Assembly (NCBI RefSeq): GCF_014651115.1 | Contig: NZ_BMWG01000003.1 | Coordinates: 377,064-441,063 of the forward strand | Reading direction: 5' to 3' | Origin: Streptomyces inusitatus | GTDB lineage: Bacteria; Actinomycetota; Actinomycetes; Streptomycetales; Streptomycetaceae | Length of the DNA stretch: 64,000 nt | Part shown: one piece after another, positions 28,214 through 36,100 of the stretch | Layout: every line of letters begins with the position of its first letter | Position numbering within the stretch: position 1 is the first letter of the stretch | The notes under the pieces: model-generated | What the model was told of the DNA's origin: nothing | Seen by the model: only the letters and a program-made list of their open reading frames with translations | Database searches by the model: none | Position numbers and translations under genes: made by a program

Positions 28214-28723
28214 TCAGGGGCACAGCCGGGGCGGGGACGGCCGCTCGCGGCGGGTGAGGCGGAAGAGGCGGATCTGACGGGTGATCCGGGCCTGGTAGGT
28301 GGCGTAGGGGGGCCAGAAGCGGAGGACCCGGGACCAGACGCGGCGGCGTTGTTCGCCTTCGAGGAGCTGGGCCTGTACGGGGATGTCCTCGCCCTTCCAG
28401 CTGATGTCGGCGTCGGGGTGGGCGAGGAGGTTGGCGGTCCAGGCGGGGTGGCCGGGGCGGCCGAAGTTGGAGCCGATGAGGATCCAGGAGCCGTCGGCCT
28501 CGGGCATGCAGGCCAGGGGGACGGCTCTCGGGAGTCCGGTCTTCGCGCCCCGGGCGGTGAGGACCAGACCGGGGAGCATCAGGGTGCTGAGCATGGCCCT
28601 GCCGCGTGTCAGCCGGTGCACGGCGCGGTCCAGGGACGGGATGACGCGGGGGGCGAGGCGGGCGAAGAGGCGGGTCGAGGAGACGGTCCGGACCAGCCGG
28701 ACGCCCGCCGGGGCGCGGCTCAC
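28214..28723 (-). CDS. Nitroreductase/quinone reductase-like (DDN, F420-type) protein
   Basis: 169 residues. The GTG start at 28723 overlaps the stop of the upstream acyl-CoA dehydrogenase (GTGA). The sequence has the DDN/Rv3547-like pattern: GLVLTARGAKTGLPRAVPLAC, ILIGSNFGRPGHPAW, NLLAHPDADI. This family includes deazaflavin (F420H2)-dependent reductases. The coupling suggests it reduces an enone or quinone intermediate in the pathway of its ACAD partner. A long in-frame region upstream to 31075 is antisense to other genes and is rejected. Confidence 0.8.
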   Translation of the reverse strand: MSRAPAGVRLVRTVSSTRLFARLAPRVIPSLDRAVHRLTRGRAMLSTLMLPGLVLTARGAKTGLPRAVPLACMPEADGSWILIGSNFGRPGHPAWTANLLAHPDADISWKGEDIPVQAQLLEGEQRRRVWSRVLRFWPPYATYQARITRQIRLFRLTRRERPSPPRLCP

Positions 28724-29964
28724 CGGGCCGCGCCGAAGGCCGAAGCTTCCGGGGTCTCCGGGGTCTCCGGGGTCTCCGACGCGAACAGCCCGGCCTCCCG
28801 TGCGGCCCGCTCCCGGAGCCCGTGGACCGGGCCGAGGAGCAGCTCGTCCCCGGCGGCCCGTTTGAAGTACAGATGCGTCTCGTGCTCCCAGGTGAACCCG
28901 ATCCCGCCGTGCAACTGCACCGCCTCCGCCGTCGCCGTCCGTGCCGTCTCCAGGCACTGCGCCAGCGCCACAGTGCCCGCCCCGGCCGGGTCCCATGCCG
29001 CGTACCGGGCCGCCGAACGGGCCGCCCGGACCTGGACATGGAGATCGGCGAGCCGGTGTCTCACCGCCTGGAAGGAGCCGATCGGGCGGCCGAACTGCTC
29101 CCGCTCGCGGACATGCGCCACGGTCCGCTCCAGGGCGTACGCCGCCGTCCCCGAGGACTCCGCCGCGAGCAGCGCCGCCGCCCGGGCGCCGGTCGAGGAG
29201 AGCGCCCGGGCCACGGCAGGGCCGTCGTCGTCGCCCAGCAGCGCGGCGGGGCAGTCGCGCAGTTGTACGCGGCCCTGCGGCCGGGTCTGGTCGAGTGCGG
29301 TGAGCCGGGCGCGGGTCAGGCCCGGGGCCTCTGCCCGTACCAGGAAGAGCAGGGTGCGCCCGTGCGGAAAGCCGCCCGCGTGGGCGGCGACCAGCAGGAG
29401 CCCGGCGCTGTGCCCGTCGAGGACCTGGCCGGCCTCCCCGTACAGCAGCCAGCCCCCGCCGGGCGCGGGCCGCGCCTGGACACCGCCGGCCCGGCCGCCG
29501 CCCGCCGCCCACGCGCCACCGCTGTCGCTGCCGCTGTCGCCGATCAGCCCGAGGGCGGTGGCGAGGGAGCCGCCGGGGATGACGAGGGCGCAGGTCAGCG
29601 AGGCGTCCGCGAGGCGGGGCAGCAGCTCGGCGCGCTGGGCGGACGAGCCGAGGGCGGTGATCAGCGGGGCGGCGAGGACGGTGGTGGCCAGCAGCGGGGA
29701 GGGGAGCAGCGCGCGGCCGGTCTCCTCGCAGGCGAGGGCGAGTTCGGGAAGGCCGCAGCCGACTCCCCCGTACTCCTCGGGCAGGGCGAGCCCCGGCAGT
29801 CCGAGCCGTTCGCCGAGGCGGGTCCACAGCTCGGGGTCGTGTCCGGCGGGGGTCAGCGCCACGGCCCTGAGCCGGTCCGGGCCGCAGCGGGCGGCCAGCA
29901 CCTCGCGGAGGGTGCGGCGGATCTCGCGCTGCTCGTCGGTGAGCGCGGCGAAGGCGGTGTCCAT
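28720..29964 (-). CDS. Acyl-CoA dehydrogenase family protein
   Basis: 414 residues. It has a FadE-type N-terminal helical domain (LTDEQREIRRTLREVLA, EYGGVG), middle beta domain and C-terminal domain with FGRPIGSFQAVRHRLAD and QLHGGIGFTWEHETHLYFKRA. That C-terminal form resembles the subunit type that pairs with a second ACAD in heterotetramers. It ends with a repetitive tail (SETPETPETPEAS) encoded by 9-bp repeats at about 28748-28780. Operator site b lies 13 nt upstream of the start, and the F420-type reductase gene overlaps its stop. Confidence 0.87.
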   Translation of the reverse strand: MDTAFAALTDEQREIRRTLREVLAARCGPDRLRAVALTPAGHDPELWTRLGERLGLPGLALPEEYGGVGCGLPELALACEETGRALLPSPLLATTVLAAPLITALGSSAQRAELLPRLADASLTCALVIPGGSLATALGLIGDSGSDSGGAWAAGGGRAGGVQARPAPGGGWLLYGEAGQVLDGHSAGLLLVAAHAGGFPHGRTLLFLVRAEAPGLTRARLTALDQTRPQGRVQLRDCPAALLGDDDGPAVARALSSTGARAAALLAAESSGTAAYALERTVAHVREREQFGRPIGSFQAVRHRLADLHVQVRAARSAARYAAWDPAGAGTVALAQCLETARTATAEAVQLHGGIGFTWEHETHLYFKRAAGDELLLGPVHGLRERAAREAGLFASETPETPETPEASAFGAAR

Positions 29965-29977
29965 GGGACCTCCCGAG

Positions 29978-29992
29978 CTGATGGGCCGTCAT
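29978..29992. promoter_or_regulatory. Palindromic operator site b
   Basis: CTGATGGGCCGTCAT, 13 nt upstream of the acyl-CoA dehydrogenase start. It matches CTGAYGnnCCGTCAG except at the last base. Confidence 0.55.
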
Positions 29993-30057
29993 ATTAGGGA
30001 GTGGGGCGGCCGTTGGACAGAGAGCGTGCACCGCGTGTCTCCATTCGGGACCCATAT

Positions 30058-30072
30058 CTGATGTACCGTCAG
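30058..30072. promoter_or_regulatory. Palindromic operator site c, abutting a start codon
   Basis: CTGATGTACCGTCAG ends only 4 nt before the ATG at 30077, leaving no room for a ribosome-binding site. A protein bound here would cover the transcription start. Confidence 0.65.
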
Positions 30073-30076
30073 TTTT

Positions 30077-31246
30077 ATGGCAGCCACCTCCCGCAAGGTC
30101 GCCGTCGTCGGCGCCGCCCTCTCCGACTGCGGCCGGATCGACGGCCGCACCCCCTACTCCCTGCTCGCCCAGGCGGCCCGCCGCGCCCTCGCCGACTCCG
30201 GTCTCGACCGCTCGGCCGTCGACGGCTTCGGCTCCGCCGGGCTCGGTCTCCTCGCGCCCGCCGAGGCGGCCGAGTACCTCGGGATCCGGCCGCGCTGGGT
30301 GGACTCCACCTCCGTCGGCGGCGCGAGCTGGGAGGTGATGGCCGCGCACGCCGCCGACGCGATCGCCGCCGGGCACGCGCGCGCCGTACTCCTCGCCTAC
30401 GGATCCACCGCGCGCGCCGACATCCGGGCGGGTCGGCGCACCGCCGGTCTCTCCTTCGGCGGCGGGGGCCCGCTCCAGTTCGAGGCCCCGTACGGGCACA
30501 CCCTGATCGCGAAGTACGCGATGGCCGCCCGCCGCCACATGCACGAGTACGGGACCACCCTGGAGCAGCTCGCCTCGGTCGCGGTCCAGGCCCGCGCCCA
30601 CGCCGCCGGAAACCCGGAGGCGATGTTCCGCGCGCCGATCACCGTGGACGAGGTGCTGTCCGGGCCGATGATCGCGGACCCGTTCACCAAGCTGCACTGC
30701 TGTGTCCGCAGCGACGGGGGGTGCGCGGTACTGCTGGCCGGCGAGGAGTTCCTGCCCGACACCGCGAAGCCCCCGGTGTGGATCCTGGGCACCGGGGAGT
30801 ACGTCTCGCACACCGCGATGTCCTCCTGGGAGGACTTCACCGTCTCCCCGGCGGCCGTCTCGGGGCGGCTGGCCTTCGAGCGCGCCGGGCTCGCCCCGGC
30901 GGAGATGGACATCGCCGAGGTGTACGACGCCTTCACCCATATGACCCTGGTGACCCTGGAGGACCTGGGCTTCTGCGCCAAGGGGGAGGGCGGGGCCTTC
31001 GTCGCCGAGGGCCGGATCGGGCCCGGCGGCGAGCTGCCGGTGAACACCGACGGCGGCGGGCTCTCCGCCTGCCACCCGGGGATGCGCGGGCTGTTCCTGC
31101 TGGTCGAAGCGGTACGCCAGTTACGCGGCGAGGCGGGCGGGCATCAGGTCCGGCTGCCGGGCGGGGCCCCGCCCCGGCTCGCGGTCGCCTGCGGGACCGG
31201 GGGATGGTTCTGCTCCTCGGGCACGGTGGTGCTCGGCCGGGAGTAG
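30077..31246 (+). CDS. Thiolase-superfamily lipid-transfer-like protein with a TTA codon
   Basis: 389 residues. Thiolase-like fold: RKVAVVGAALSDCG at the N-terminus, GGASWEVMAAHAADAIAAG, and a C-terminal NTDGGGLSACHPGMRG. It resembles the product at 12172 and probably works with a DUF35 partner (the nearest is at 34095). No SD is possible between operator c and the ATG, so the mRNA is likely leaderless. Leu349 is encoded by TTA (31121-31123), the bldA-dependent codon that is rare in Streptomyces. This would tie expression to development. Its 3' end forms part of a hairpin shared with the convergent MerR gene. Confidence 0.85.
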   Translation: MAATSRKVAVVGAALSDCGRIDGRTPYSLLAQAARRALADSGLDRSAVDGFGSAGLGLLAPAEAAEYLGIRPRWVDSTSVGGASWEVMAAHAADAIAAGHARAVLLAYGSTARADIRAGRRTAGLSFGGGGPLQFEAPYGHTLIAKYAMAARRHMHEYGTTLEQLASVAVQARAHAAGNPEAMFRAPITVDEVLSGPMIADPFTKLHCCVRSDGGCAVLLAGEEFLPDTAKPPVWILGTGEYVSHTAMSSWEDFTVSPAAVSGRLAFERAGLAPAEMDIAEVYDAFTHMTLVTLEDLGFCAKGEGGAFVAEGRIGPGGELPVNTDGGGLSACHPGMRGLFLLVEAVRQLRGEAGGHQVRLPGGAPPRLAVACGTGGWFCSSGTVVLGRE

Positions 31247-31270
31247 GTTTTTCCTCTGTTCCCTACTCCC
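31239..31270. terminator. Shared hairpin at convergent gene ends
   Basis: GGGAGTAGG (31239-31247) pairs with CCTACTCCC (31262-31270) around a T-rich loop. The arms contain the stop codons of both the thiolase-like gene and the MerR gene, so one structure can terminate both strands. Confidence 0.65.
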
Positions 31271-32066
31271 AGGTCGCGGTGTCGGGGTCGATGCCGTGGG
31301 CGCGCGCACTGGCGTCGACGATCCGCCGGAACCAGGCGGCGAGGCCGGTGCGGATGCCGTCGTAGTGGGCGGCGAACGCCGGATCGGCCTCGTATCTGCG
31401 GCCCAGACAGACCTGCATCCGCCGGGTGAGCGGAAAGTACGAGGCGAAGACCTCGCGGTGCCGCTCGACGAGCCGCTCCGCCTCCGGGCTGCCGGGCCGG
31501 ACGCCCGCGTCCATCGCGTCCCCGAGGGCCCGGTCGAGACCGGCGACGGCGTCGGCGACGTCCCGCCACTCCTCCGGGCCGCGAGCGGCCGAGCGTTCGG
31601 CGTACTGGAGCCACTGCGCCGTGTCCCCGTAGCTCCGGCGGGCCTGGGCGGGCCACTCCGGGTCCCACCCGGGGCCGAAGATCCCCCTCTGCTGCTCGGC
31701 GGTGAGCAGCGGGCCGCGCTCATGGGCCTCGATCATCCGGTCCAGCCCGTCGCCGAGCCGCTGGAGGCGCTCGATCCGTTCCGCGATCCGGTCGCGCTGC
31801 GCGCGCAGCGCGCCGGGGACGTCCGCCGTCGGGTCGTCCAGGACGGTGCGGATCCGGTCCAGGCCGAGGCCGATCTCGCGGTAGACGACGATGCGGTGCA
31901 GGCGTTCCAGATCGGCGGCGGTGTAGAGGCGGTATCCGGCGTGCGTGCGCAGCGAGGGGCGCGCCAGGCCGATCCCGTCCCAGTGGTGCAGCGCGCGGAC
32001 GGTGACGCCCAGGTGCGCCGAGACCTGGCCGACGGTCAGACCGTCGGCGTCAGGCAGGCCCTCCAT
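31263..32066 (-). CDS. MerR family regulator with TipAS-like ligand domain
   Basis: 267 residues from the ATG at 32066; a TTG at 32096 would add ten residues. The MerR HTH is LTVGQVSAHLGVTVRALHHWDGIGLARPS, followed by a coiled-coil helix and a C-terminal TipAS-like domain (EWPAQARRSYGDTAQWLQYA). TipAS domains bind thiopeptide-type compounds in TipA, so drug sensing is possible. It overlaps the VOC gene upstream by 17 bp and is transcribed with it. A perfect 17-bp palindrome in front of that operon is a likely target. Confidence 0.87.
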   Translation of the reverse strand: MEGLPDADGLTVGQVSAHLGVTVRALHHWDGIGLARPSLRTHAGYRLYTAADLERLHRIVVYREIGLGLDRIRTVLDDPTADVPGALRAQRDRIAERIERLQRLGDGLDRMIEAHERGPLLTAEQQRGIFGPGWDPEWPAQARRSYGDTAQWLQYAERSAARGPEEWRDVADAVAGLDRALGDAMDAGVRPGSPEAERLVERHREVFASYFPLTRRMQVCLGRRYEADPAFAAHYDGIRTGLAAWFRRIVDASARAHGIDPDTATWE

Positions 32067-32571
32067 TGTCCGGTGGGGTGATCCCGATGGCTTCAAGGTT
32101 CCGTGCCTCCTGGCTGTCCGGGACGAAGGGCTTCGCGGCGGTGAGGACGATCCGCGCGTTCTCGGGGGTGATCACTTCCACGTCGCGGGTGTTCCAGGGG
32201 GTGTCCCGGGGGCCCTCGACAGAGTCCGGGCGCAGCGCGCGGCAGTCCTCGACGAGGGAGTCGAGCTGGCTGAGTACGCAGGAGAAGCTGACGCTCATCG
32301 CCGGCGGGTGCTCCGGAACGGTCTCCGCCGGGACGAGGAGTACGTCCTGGAAGGCCCATCGGCGCAGATGTACGAGGCTGCCGGGGATGGCGAACAGCTC
32401 GAAGAAGCCGAGCCCCTGGGTCCAGAACTCCACGGAGGCCGCCAGGTCGCTCGTAGGGATCGTGACGAAGGCGGGCATTCCGTAGATGCCCCGGAACAGC
32501 TCCGGGGGGACCGCGTCGGGGCCGGGGGCGGGCACGGGGCTGGTCTCGAAGGCGTTGTAGTAATCGCTCAT
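32050..32571 (-). CDS. VOC family (glyoxalase/bleomycin-resistance-like) protein
   Basis: 173 residues with one VOC domain: MPAFVTIPTSDLAASVEFWTQ, LGFFELF, and a C-terminal VEVITPENARIVLTAAKPF. Such proteins may bind drugs or act as metal-dependent lyases or dioxygenases. It is the first gene of a two-gene operon with the overlapping TipAS-type MerR regulator, a layout that fits drug-inducible resistance. The start codon lies just after a MerR-type promoter palindrome and may be translated from a leaderless message. Confidence 0.82.
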   Translation of the reverse strand: MSDYYNAFETSPVPAPGPDAVPPELFRGIYGMPAFVTIPTSDLAASVEFWTQGLGFFELFAIPGSLVHLRRWAFQDVLLVPAETVPEHPPAMSVSFSCVLSQLDSLVEDCRALRPDSVEGPRDTPWNTRDVEVITPENARIVLTAAKPFVPDSQEARNLEAIGITPPDNGGPA

Positions 32572-32587
32572 GGACCTCAGCCTCCGG

Positions 32588-32604
32588 CCTCACGCGGCGT
32601 GAGG
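32588..32604 (-). promoter_or_regulatory. Perfect palindrome, likely MerR-type operator/promoter
   Basis: CCTCACGCGGCGTGAGG is an 8-1-8 perfect inverted repeat. On the minus strand it directly follows TTGACC, and about 19 nt later comes GAGGCT, 8 nt before the VOC start at 32571. That is the long-spacer layout of MerR-activated promoters. Confidence 0.6.
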
Positions 32605-32605
32605 G

Positions 32606-33253
32606 TCAAGCCGGTTCCGGGGATCCGTTCGACGGAAGGATCCCGTCCGGCGGACGGATCGCATCCGGCGGAAGGATCCCGTCCGGCGGGAGGAGGCGTT
32701 CGACCAGGGCGGTGATCAGCTCGGCGGCCGACTCCTCCGGGAAGACCTCGGGGAGCGTCAGCCGCTCCACCACCAGCCAGTTGGCGGCGAGGTAGATCAT
32801 CCTGACCGCGTCGGCGTCCCCGGGGAGCCCGGCGGCCAGATGGCCTTCGACGTTCGCCTCCAGATCGGCCCTGACCCGCTCGGTGAGCAGGGTGCGCAGC
32901 GCGGGCCGGCGGGTGGCCTCCAGGCGCAGTTCGAGCAGGGCGAGATATCCGGTGCGGAAGGTGGAGACCCGCTCCACCACCTCGCGTACCAGCCGTGCGG
33001 TCCGCTCCCGGTTCGCCGGGCCCTCGTTCATCGCCGCGATGGTGTCGGGGTCGGGGCGCATCCGCTCGTAGATCCGGGCCCCGGCCTGGTTGAGCAGATC
33101 GTCGCGGTTGGCGAAGTAGTTGGACGCGGTGCCCTTGGGGACGGCGGACTCCGTGTCGACGGCCCGGAAGGTCAGCCCGCGCGCCCCGTCGCGGGCGAGC
33201 ACCTCGATGGCCGCGTCGACCAGCGCGGCGCGCCTGGCCAGGTTCTGCCGCAT
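32606..33253 (-). CDS. TetR family regulator with repetitive C-terminal tail
   Basis: 215 residues. The HTH region (about 10-60) includes LARDGARGLTFRAVDTESAVPKG and TASNYFANRDDLL. The last about 25 residues are four variants of I[LR]PxDG/A encoded by roughly 18-bp DNA repeats (32620-32690), which look slippage-prone and unlikely to be structured. It is divergent from the PNPOx-like gene; the gap carries GACCACTA twice (33297 and 33311) and ACCACT/AGTGGT arms, plausible operator elements. Confidence 0.86.
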   Translation of the reverse strand: MRQNLARRAALVDAAIEVLARDGARGLTFRAVDTESAVPKGTASNYFANRDDLLNQAGARIYERMRPDPDTIAAMNEGPANRERTARLVREVVERVSTFRTGYLALLELRLEATRRPALRTLLTERVRADLEANVEGHLAAGLPGDADAVRMIYLAANWLVVERLTLPEVFPEESAAELITALVERLLPPDGILPPDAIRPPDGILPSNGSPEPA

Positions 33254-33296
33254 GGGGGTGTCACCGTTCCTTCGAGCCTCAAGGGTTCAGCCGTTC

Positions 33297-33331
33297 GACC
33301 ACTATAGGCGGACCACTACGGCCCGAGTGGT
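33297..33331. promoter_or_regulatory. Repeated ACCACT/AGTGGT elements, putative TetR operator
   Basis: GACCACTA occurs at 33297-33304 and 33311-33318, and AGTGGT at 33326-33331 forms an inverted repeat (6-8-6) with the second copy. They lie between the divergent tetR (32606) and PNPOx-like genes, close to the latter's start. Confidence 0.4.
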
Positions 33332-33344
33332 GTTCACTGGAGCC

Positions 33345-34091
33345 ATGGAGAGTGCGGAGAGTATGGACAACGACGCCCGGGACCCTGGGGCCGCCCGAGC
33401 CCCCCGGGACCCCTTCCACGCCCAGGACGCCTTCCGGGTGCTGCTGAACGCCCAGCGCGTCTGGGACATCGACCTCCCCTCCTTCGACCCGGCGACCGCC
33501 CCCGGCACCCCGCTGCCCCTCTTCCACCAGTGGTTCGCTGACGCGGTCGCCGCCGGGCAGCCCGAGCCGCACACCATGACGCTGGCGACCGCCGACGAGG
33601 CGGGCCGTCCGGACGTACGCACCCTGATGCTGCACGACGCCGACCGGCGCGGCTGGCACTTCGCCTCCCACTCCACCAGCGCGAAGGGCCGGCAGCTGAG
33701 CGCCCGCCCGGAGGCGGCCATCGGCTTCTACTGGGCCGCGCGGGGCCGCCAGGTCCGGGTCCGGGGGCCGGTCGCCACCATCGACGCGGCGGAGAGCGCC
33801 GCCGATCTGCATGCCCGCTCGACGGGCGCGCTCGCCGCCGCGCTCACCGGGCGCCAGAGCGAGGTGCTCGGCAGCCGGGAGGAGCTGGCGCACGCCTCGG
33901 CGGCGGCCTGGGAGCGGGCGAGGACGGAGCCGGAGGCGCGGGTGCCGAGCTGGACCCGCTATGTGCTGGAGCCCCGGGAGGTGGAGTTCTTCCAGGGGGA
34001 CGCCTGGCGGCAGCACGTACGGCTGCGCTACCGGCGCGAGGAGCAGGGGGACGGCTGGGACGGCTGGTCCCGGGAGCTGCTCTGGCCCTGA
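33345..34091 (+). CDS. Pyridoxamine 5'-phosphate oxidase-like flavoprotein
   Basis: 248 residues from the ATG at 33345; an in-frame ATG at 33363 with GGAGA upstream is a fair alternative. The PdxH-like split-barrel includes MTLATADEAGRPDVRTLMLHD, HFASHSTSAKGRQL and a C-terminal dimerisation segment PREVEFFQGDAWRQHVRLRY. FMN binding is expected. Genuine PdxH would oxidise pyridoxamine phosphate to pyridoxal phosphate, but position beside its own TetR gene suggests an inducible paralogue rather than the housekeeping enzyme. Confidence 0.82.
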   Translation: MESAESMDNDARDPGAARAPRDPFHAQDAFRVLLNAQRVWDIDLPSFDPATAPGTPLPLFHQWFADAVAAGQPEPHTMTLATADEAGRPDVRTLMLHDADRRGWHFASHSTSAKGRQLSARPEAAIGFYWAARGRQVRVRGPVATIDAAESAADLHARSTGALAAALTGRQSEVLGSREELAHASAAAWERARTEPEARVPSWTRYVLEPREVEFFQGDAWRQHVRLRYRREEQGDGWDGWSRELLWP

Positions 34092-34094
34092 AGG

Positions 34095-34511
34095 TCACCC
34101 GGGCCTTCCGGTCGGCCGGAAGACCGGGACCGCGAACCCGCCCTCCTCCGCGCGGAAGGCGACCGTCAACGCCATCCCGACACGTAACTCCCCCGCCGCG
34201 CACCCGACCACCTCGGTCATCACGCGCGGGCCCTCCGCGAGATCCACGACGGCCGCGACATACGGCGTCCGCGCGTCGAACGGCGGCACATCGTTGCGAT
34301 GGACAACGGACCAGGTGTAGAGCGCGGCCCGGCCGCTCGCGGTCTCCCAGCGGACGTCCTCGCTCCAGCAGTACGGGCAGAACTCGCGCGGATAGTGGTG
34401 CGCGGCGGAGCACCCCCGGCAGCGGCGCAGCAGCAGCCGGCCCTCCCGGGCCGCGTCCCAGAACGGGCGGGTGAAGTCGTCGGCCTCGGGGGAAGCGGGG
34501 GTCGCGGGCAT
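34095..34511 (-). CDS. Zn-ribbon/OB-fold DUF35 protein
   Basis: 138 residues from the ATG at 34511, with GGAG 7 nt upstream; the frame stays open to 34664 but the extra residues are Pro/Arg-rich and unlike the family. The four-Cys ribbon CRGC...CPYC (about residues 31-49) precedes an OB-fold (YTWSVVHRNDVPPF, VVDLAEGPRVMTEVVG). It probably partners the thiolase-like protein at 30077, about 3 kb away, giving a second Ltp/DUF35 pair. A perfect operator (site d) lies upstream. Confidence 0.83.
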   Translation of the reverse strand: MPATPASPEADDFTRPFWDAAREGRLLLRRCRGCSAAHHYPREFCPYCWSEDVRWETASGRAALYTWSVVHRNDVPPFDARTPYVAAVVDLAEGPRVMTEVVGCAAGELRVGMALTVAFRAEEGGFAVPVFRPTGRPG

Positions 34512-34837
34512 CGGCGGACTCCGATCGGTGCGGCCCGCCGGTGTGCGGCGGGGAGCCGGGCTCGGGGGAGGCCGAAAGCCGTTTCGGCCCGGCGGGCCGC
34601 CCGTTTCGCGCCGCCGGGGCACGGTCTGCCGTTCGGGTCCCCCATGTTCGGTGCCGTACAGCATTTCTGACGTAACGTCAGTTCACCTGAAGCCGGCCCC
34701 GCCCCGCAAGGGTCGGCCACCACCTGGCCAGAACCGATCCAAGTCCCATCATCAGACGATCGGTCGTGATCAATTCGGTATGGATTTCCGACTTGACCGA
34801 GACCCATCAAGGTGGGTGCGCAGTACGCTCACGCTTC
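34512..34837. other. 326-bp divergent intergenic region
   Basis: This region lies between the DUF35 gene and the FAD oxidoreductase. It holds perfect operator d (34667-34681), 155 nt from the DUF35 start and 156 nt from the oxidoreductase start. An ATG at 34664 two nt from the operator opens the DUF35 frame, so a longer leaderless form, as at 30077, cannot be excluded. Confidence 0.5.
34667..34681. promoter_or_regulatory. Palindromic operator site d, perfect 7-1-7 palindrome
   Basis: CTGACGTAACGTCAG is fully symmetrical about its central A. It is the most perfect copy of the shared motif and sits in the divergent region before the DUF35 gene. Confidence 0.7.
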
Positions 34838-35971
34838 ATGGACAGAACGGACGACAGGCCCGTCTATGTGATCGGCGGCGGCCCTGGCGGCCTGGCCGCG
34901 GCGGCCGCGCTGCGCGAGCGGGGCGTACGGGCCGTGGTGCTGGAGAAGTCCGACGCGGTGGGCGCGTCCTGGCGACGCCACTACGACCGGCTCCATCTGC
35001 ACACCACTCGCAAGCTCTCCGGACTGCCCGGGCTCCCCATGCCCCGGTCCTTCGGCCGGTGGGTCTCCCGCGACAATGTGATCCGCTATCTGGAGAAGTA
35101 CGCGGAATTCCACGAGCTGGAGATAGTGACCGGCGTGGAGGTCACCCGCGTCGAGGCGACCGAGGACGGCTGGCTGCTCCACGCCACCGGCGGACGGCGG
35201 CTGACCGGGCGCGCGGTCGTGGTCGCGACCGGATACAACCACACCCCCGCGCTGCCCGACTGGCCCGGCCGCGACAGCTACACCGGCCGGCTGCTCCACG
35301 CGGGCGAGTACCGCGACCCCACCCCGTACCAGGGCAAGGACGTCCTGGTCGTCGGCGCGGGCAACACCGGCACCGAGATCGCCGTCGACCTGGTCGAGGG
35401 CGGCGCCGCCCGGGTCCGCCTCGCGATCCGCACACCCCCGCACATCGTCCGCCGCTCCACGGTCGGCTGGCCCGCCCAGCGCACCGGCATCCTCGTCCGC
35501 CGCCTGCCCACCCGCCTGGTCGACGGACTCGGCTCCGCCCTCGCCACCATCTCCGTACCCGATCTGACCGCCCACGGGCTCCCCCGCCCCGCCGAAGGGC
35601 TCTACTCCCGCGTCCGGGCCGGAGCCATCCCCGTCCAGGACGTCGGTCTGGTCAAGGCCGTGCGCGCCGGACGGGTCGAGCCCGTCGCCGCGCTCTCCTC
35701 CTTCGACGGCGATACGGCCGTCCTCGCCGACGGCAGCCGCACCACCCCGGACACCGTGATCGCCGCCACCGGCTACCGGCGGGCCCTGGAGAACCTCCTC
35801 GGCCATCTGGAGGTCCTCGACTCCCGCGGCCGACCTCTGACCCGCGGCGGCCGGTCGCCCGCGCGGGCCCCGGGGCTGTACTTCACCGGGTTCACCAACC
35901 CCATCAGCGGGATGTTCCGCGAGATGTCGATCGACGCCCAGCGCATCGCGAAAGCCCTGTCCCGCACCTGA
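34838..35971 (+). CDS. FAD-dependent NAD(P)H oxidoreductase (flavin monooxygenase-like)
   Basis: 377 residues. It has two Rossmann motifs: VYVIGGGPGGLAAAAALRER at the N-terminus for FAD and VLVVGAGNTGTEIAVDL mid-protein for NAD(P). It also has the ATGYNHTP linker and a C-terminal ATGYR segment. The pattern matches YhhW/CzcO-type flavin monooxygenases and thioredoxin-reductase-like enzymes; the strict FMO FxGxxxHxxxY motif is not evident. The ATG at 34838 has no clear SD. It could oxygenate a pathway intermediate, but the tie to the operon is by position only. Confidence 0.83.
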   Translation: MDRTDDRPVYVIGGGPGGLAAAAALRERGVRAVVLEKSDAVGASWRRHYDRLHLHTTRKLSGLPGLPMPRSFGRWVSRDNVIRYLEKYAEFHELEIVTGVEVTRVEATEDGWLLHATGGRRLTGRAVVVATGYNHTPALPDWPGRDSYTGRLLHAGEYRDPTPYQGKDVLVVGAGNTGTEIAVDLVEGGAARVRLAIRTPPHIVRRSTVGWPAQRTGILVRRLPTRLVDGLGSALATISVPDLTAHGLPRPAEGLYSRVRAGAIPVQDVGLVKAVRAGRVEPVAALSSFDGDTAVLADGSRTTPDTVIAATGYRRALENLLGHLEVLDSRGRPLTRGGRSPARAPGLYFTGFTNPISGMFREMSIDAQRIAKALSRT

Positions 35972-36100
35972 CCGGCGTTCCCGCTACCCTCCCTGCCGAC
36001 ATCCAAACCTCGGCACGTATCCTCTCGCCACCTGCTTTCATCCAGCCGTCCGGCCGACACGAGTCACCATGCCGACGGCCATCTCAACCAGTGGGGTTCC

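Noticed and set aside
28214..31075. 953-codon minus-strand reading frame
   Set aside because: Only the last 169 codons resemble a known family; the rest runs antisense through the thiolase-like gene and in another frame of the ACAD gene.
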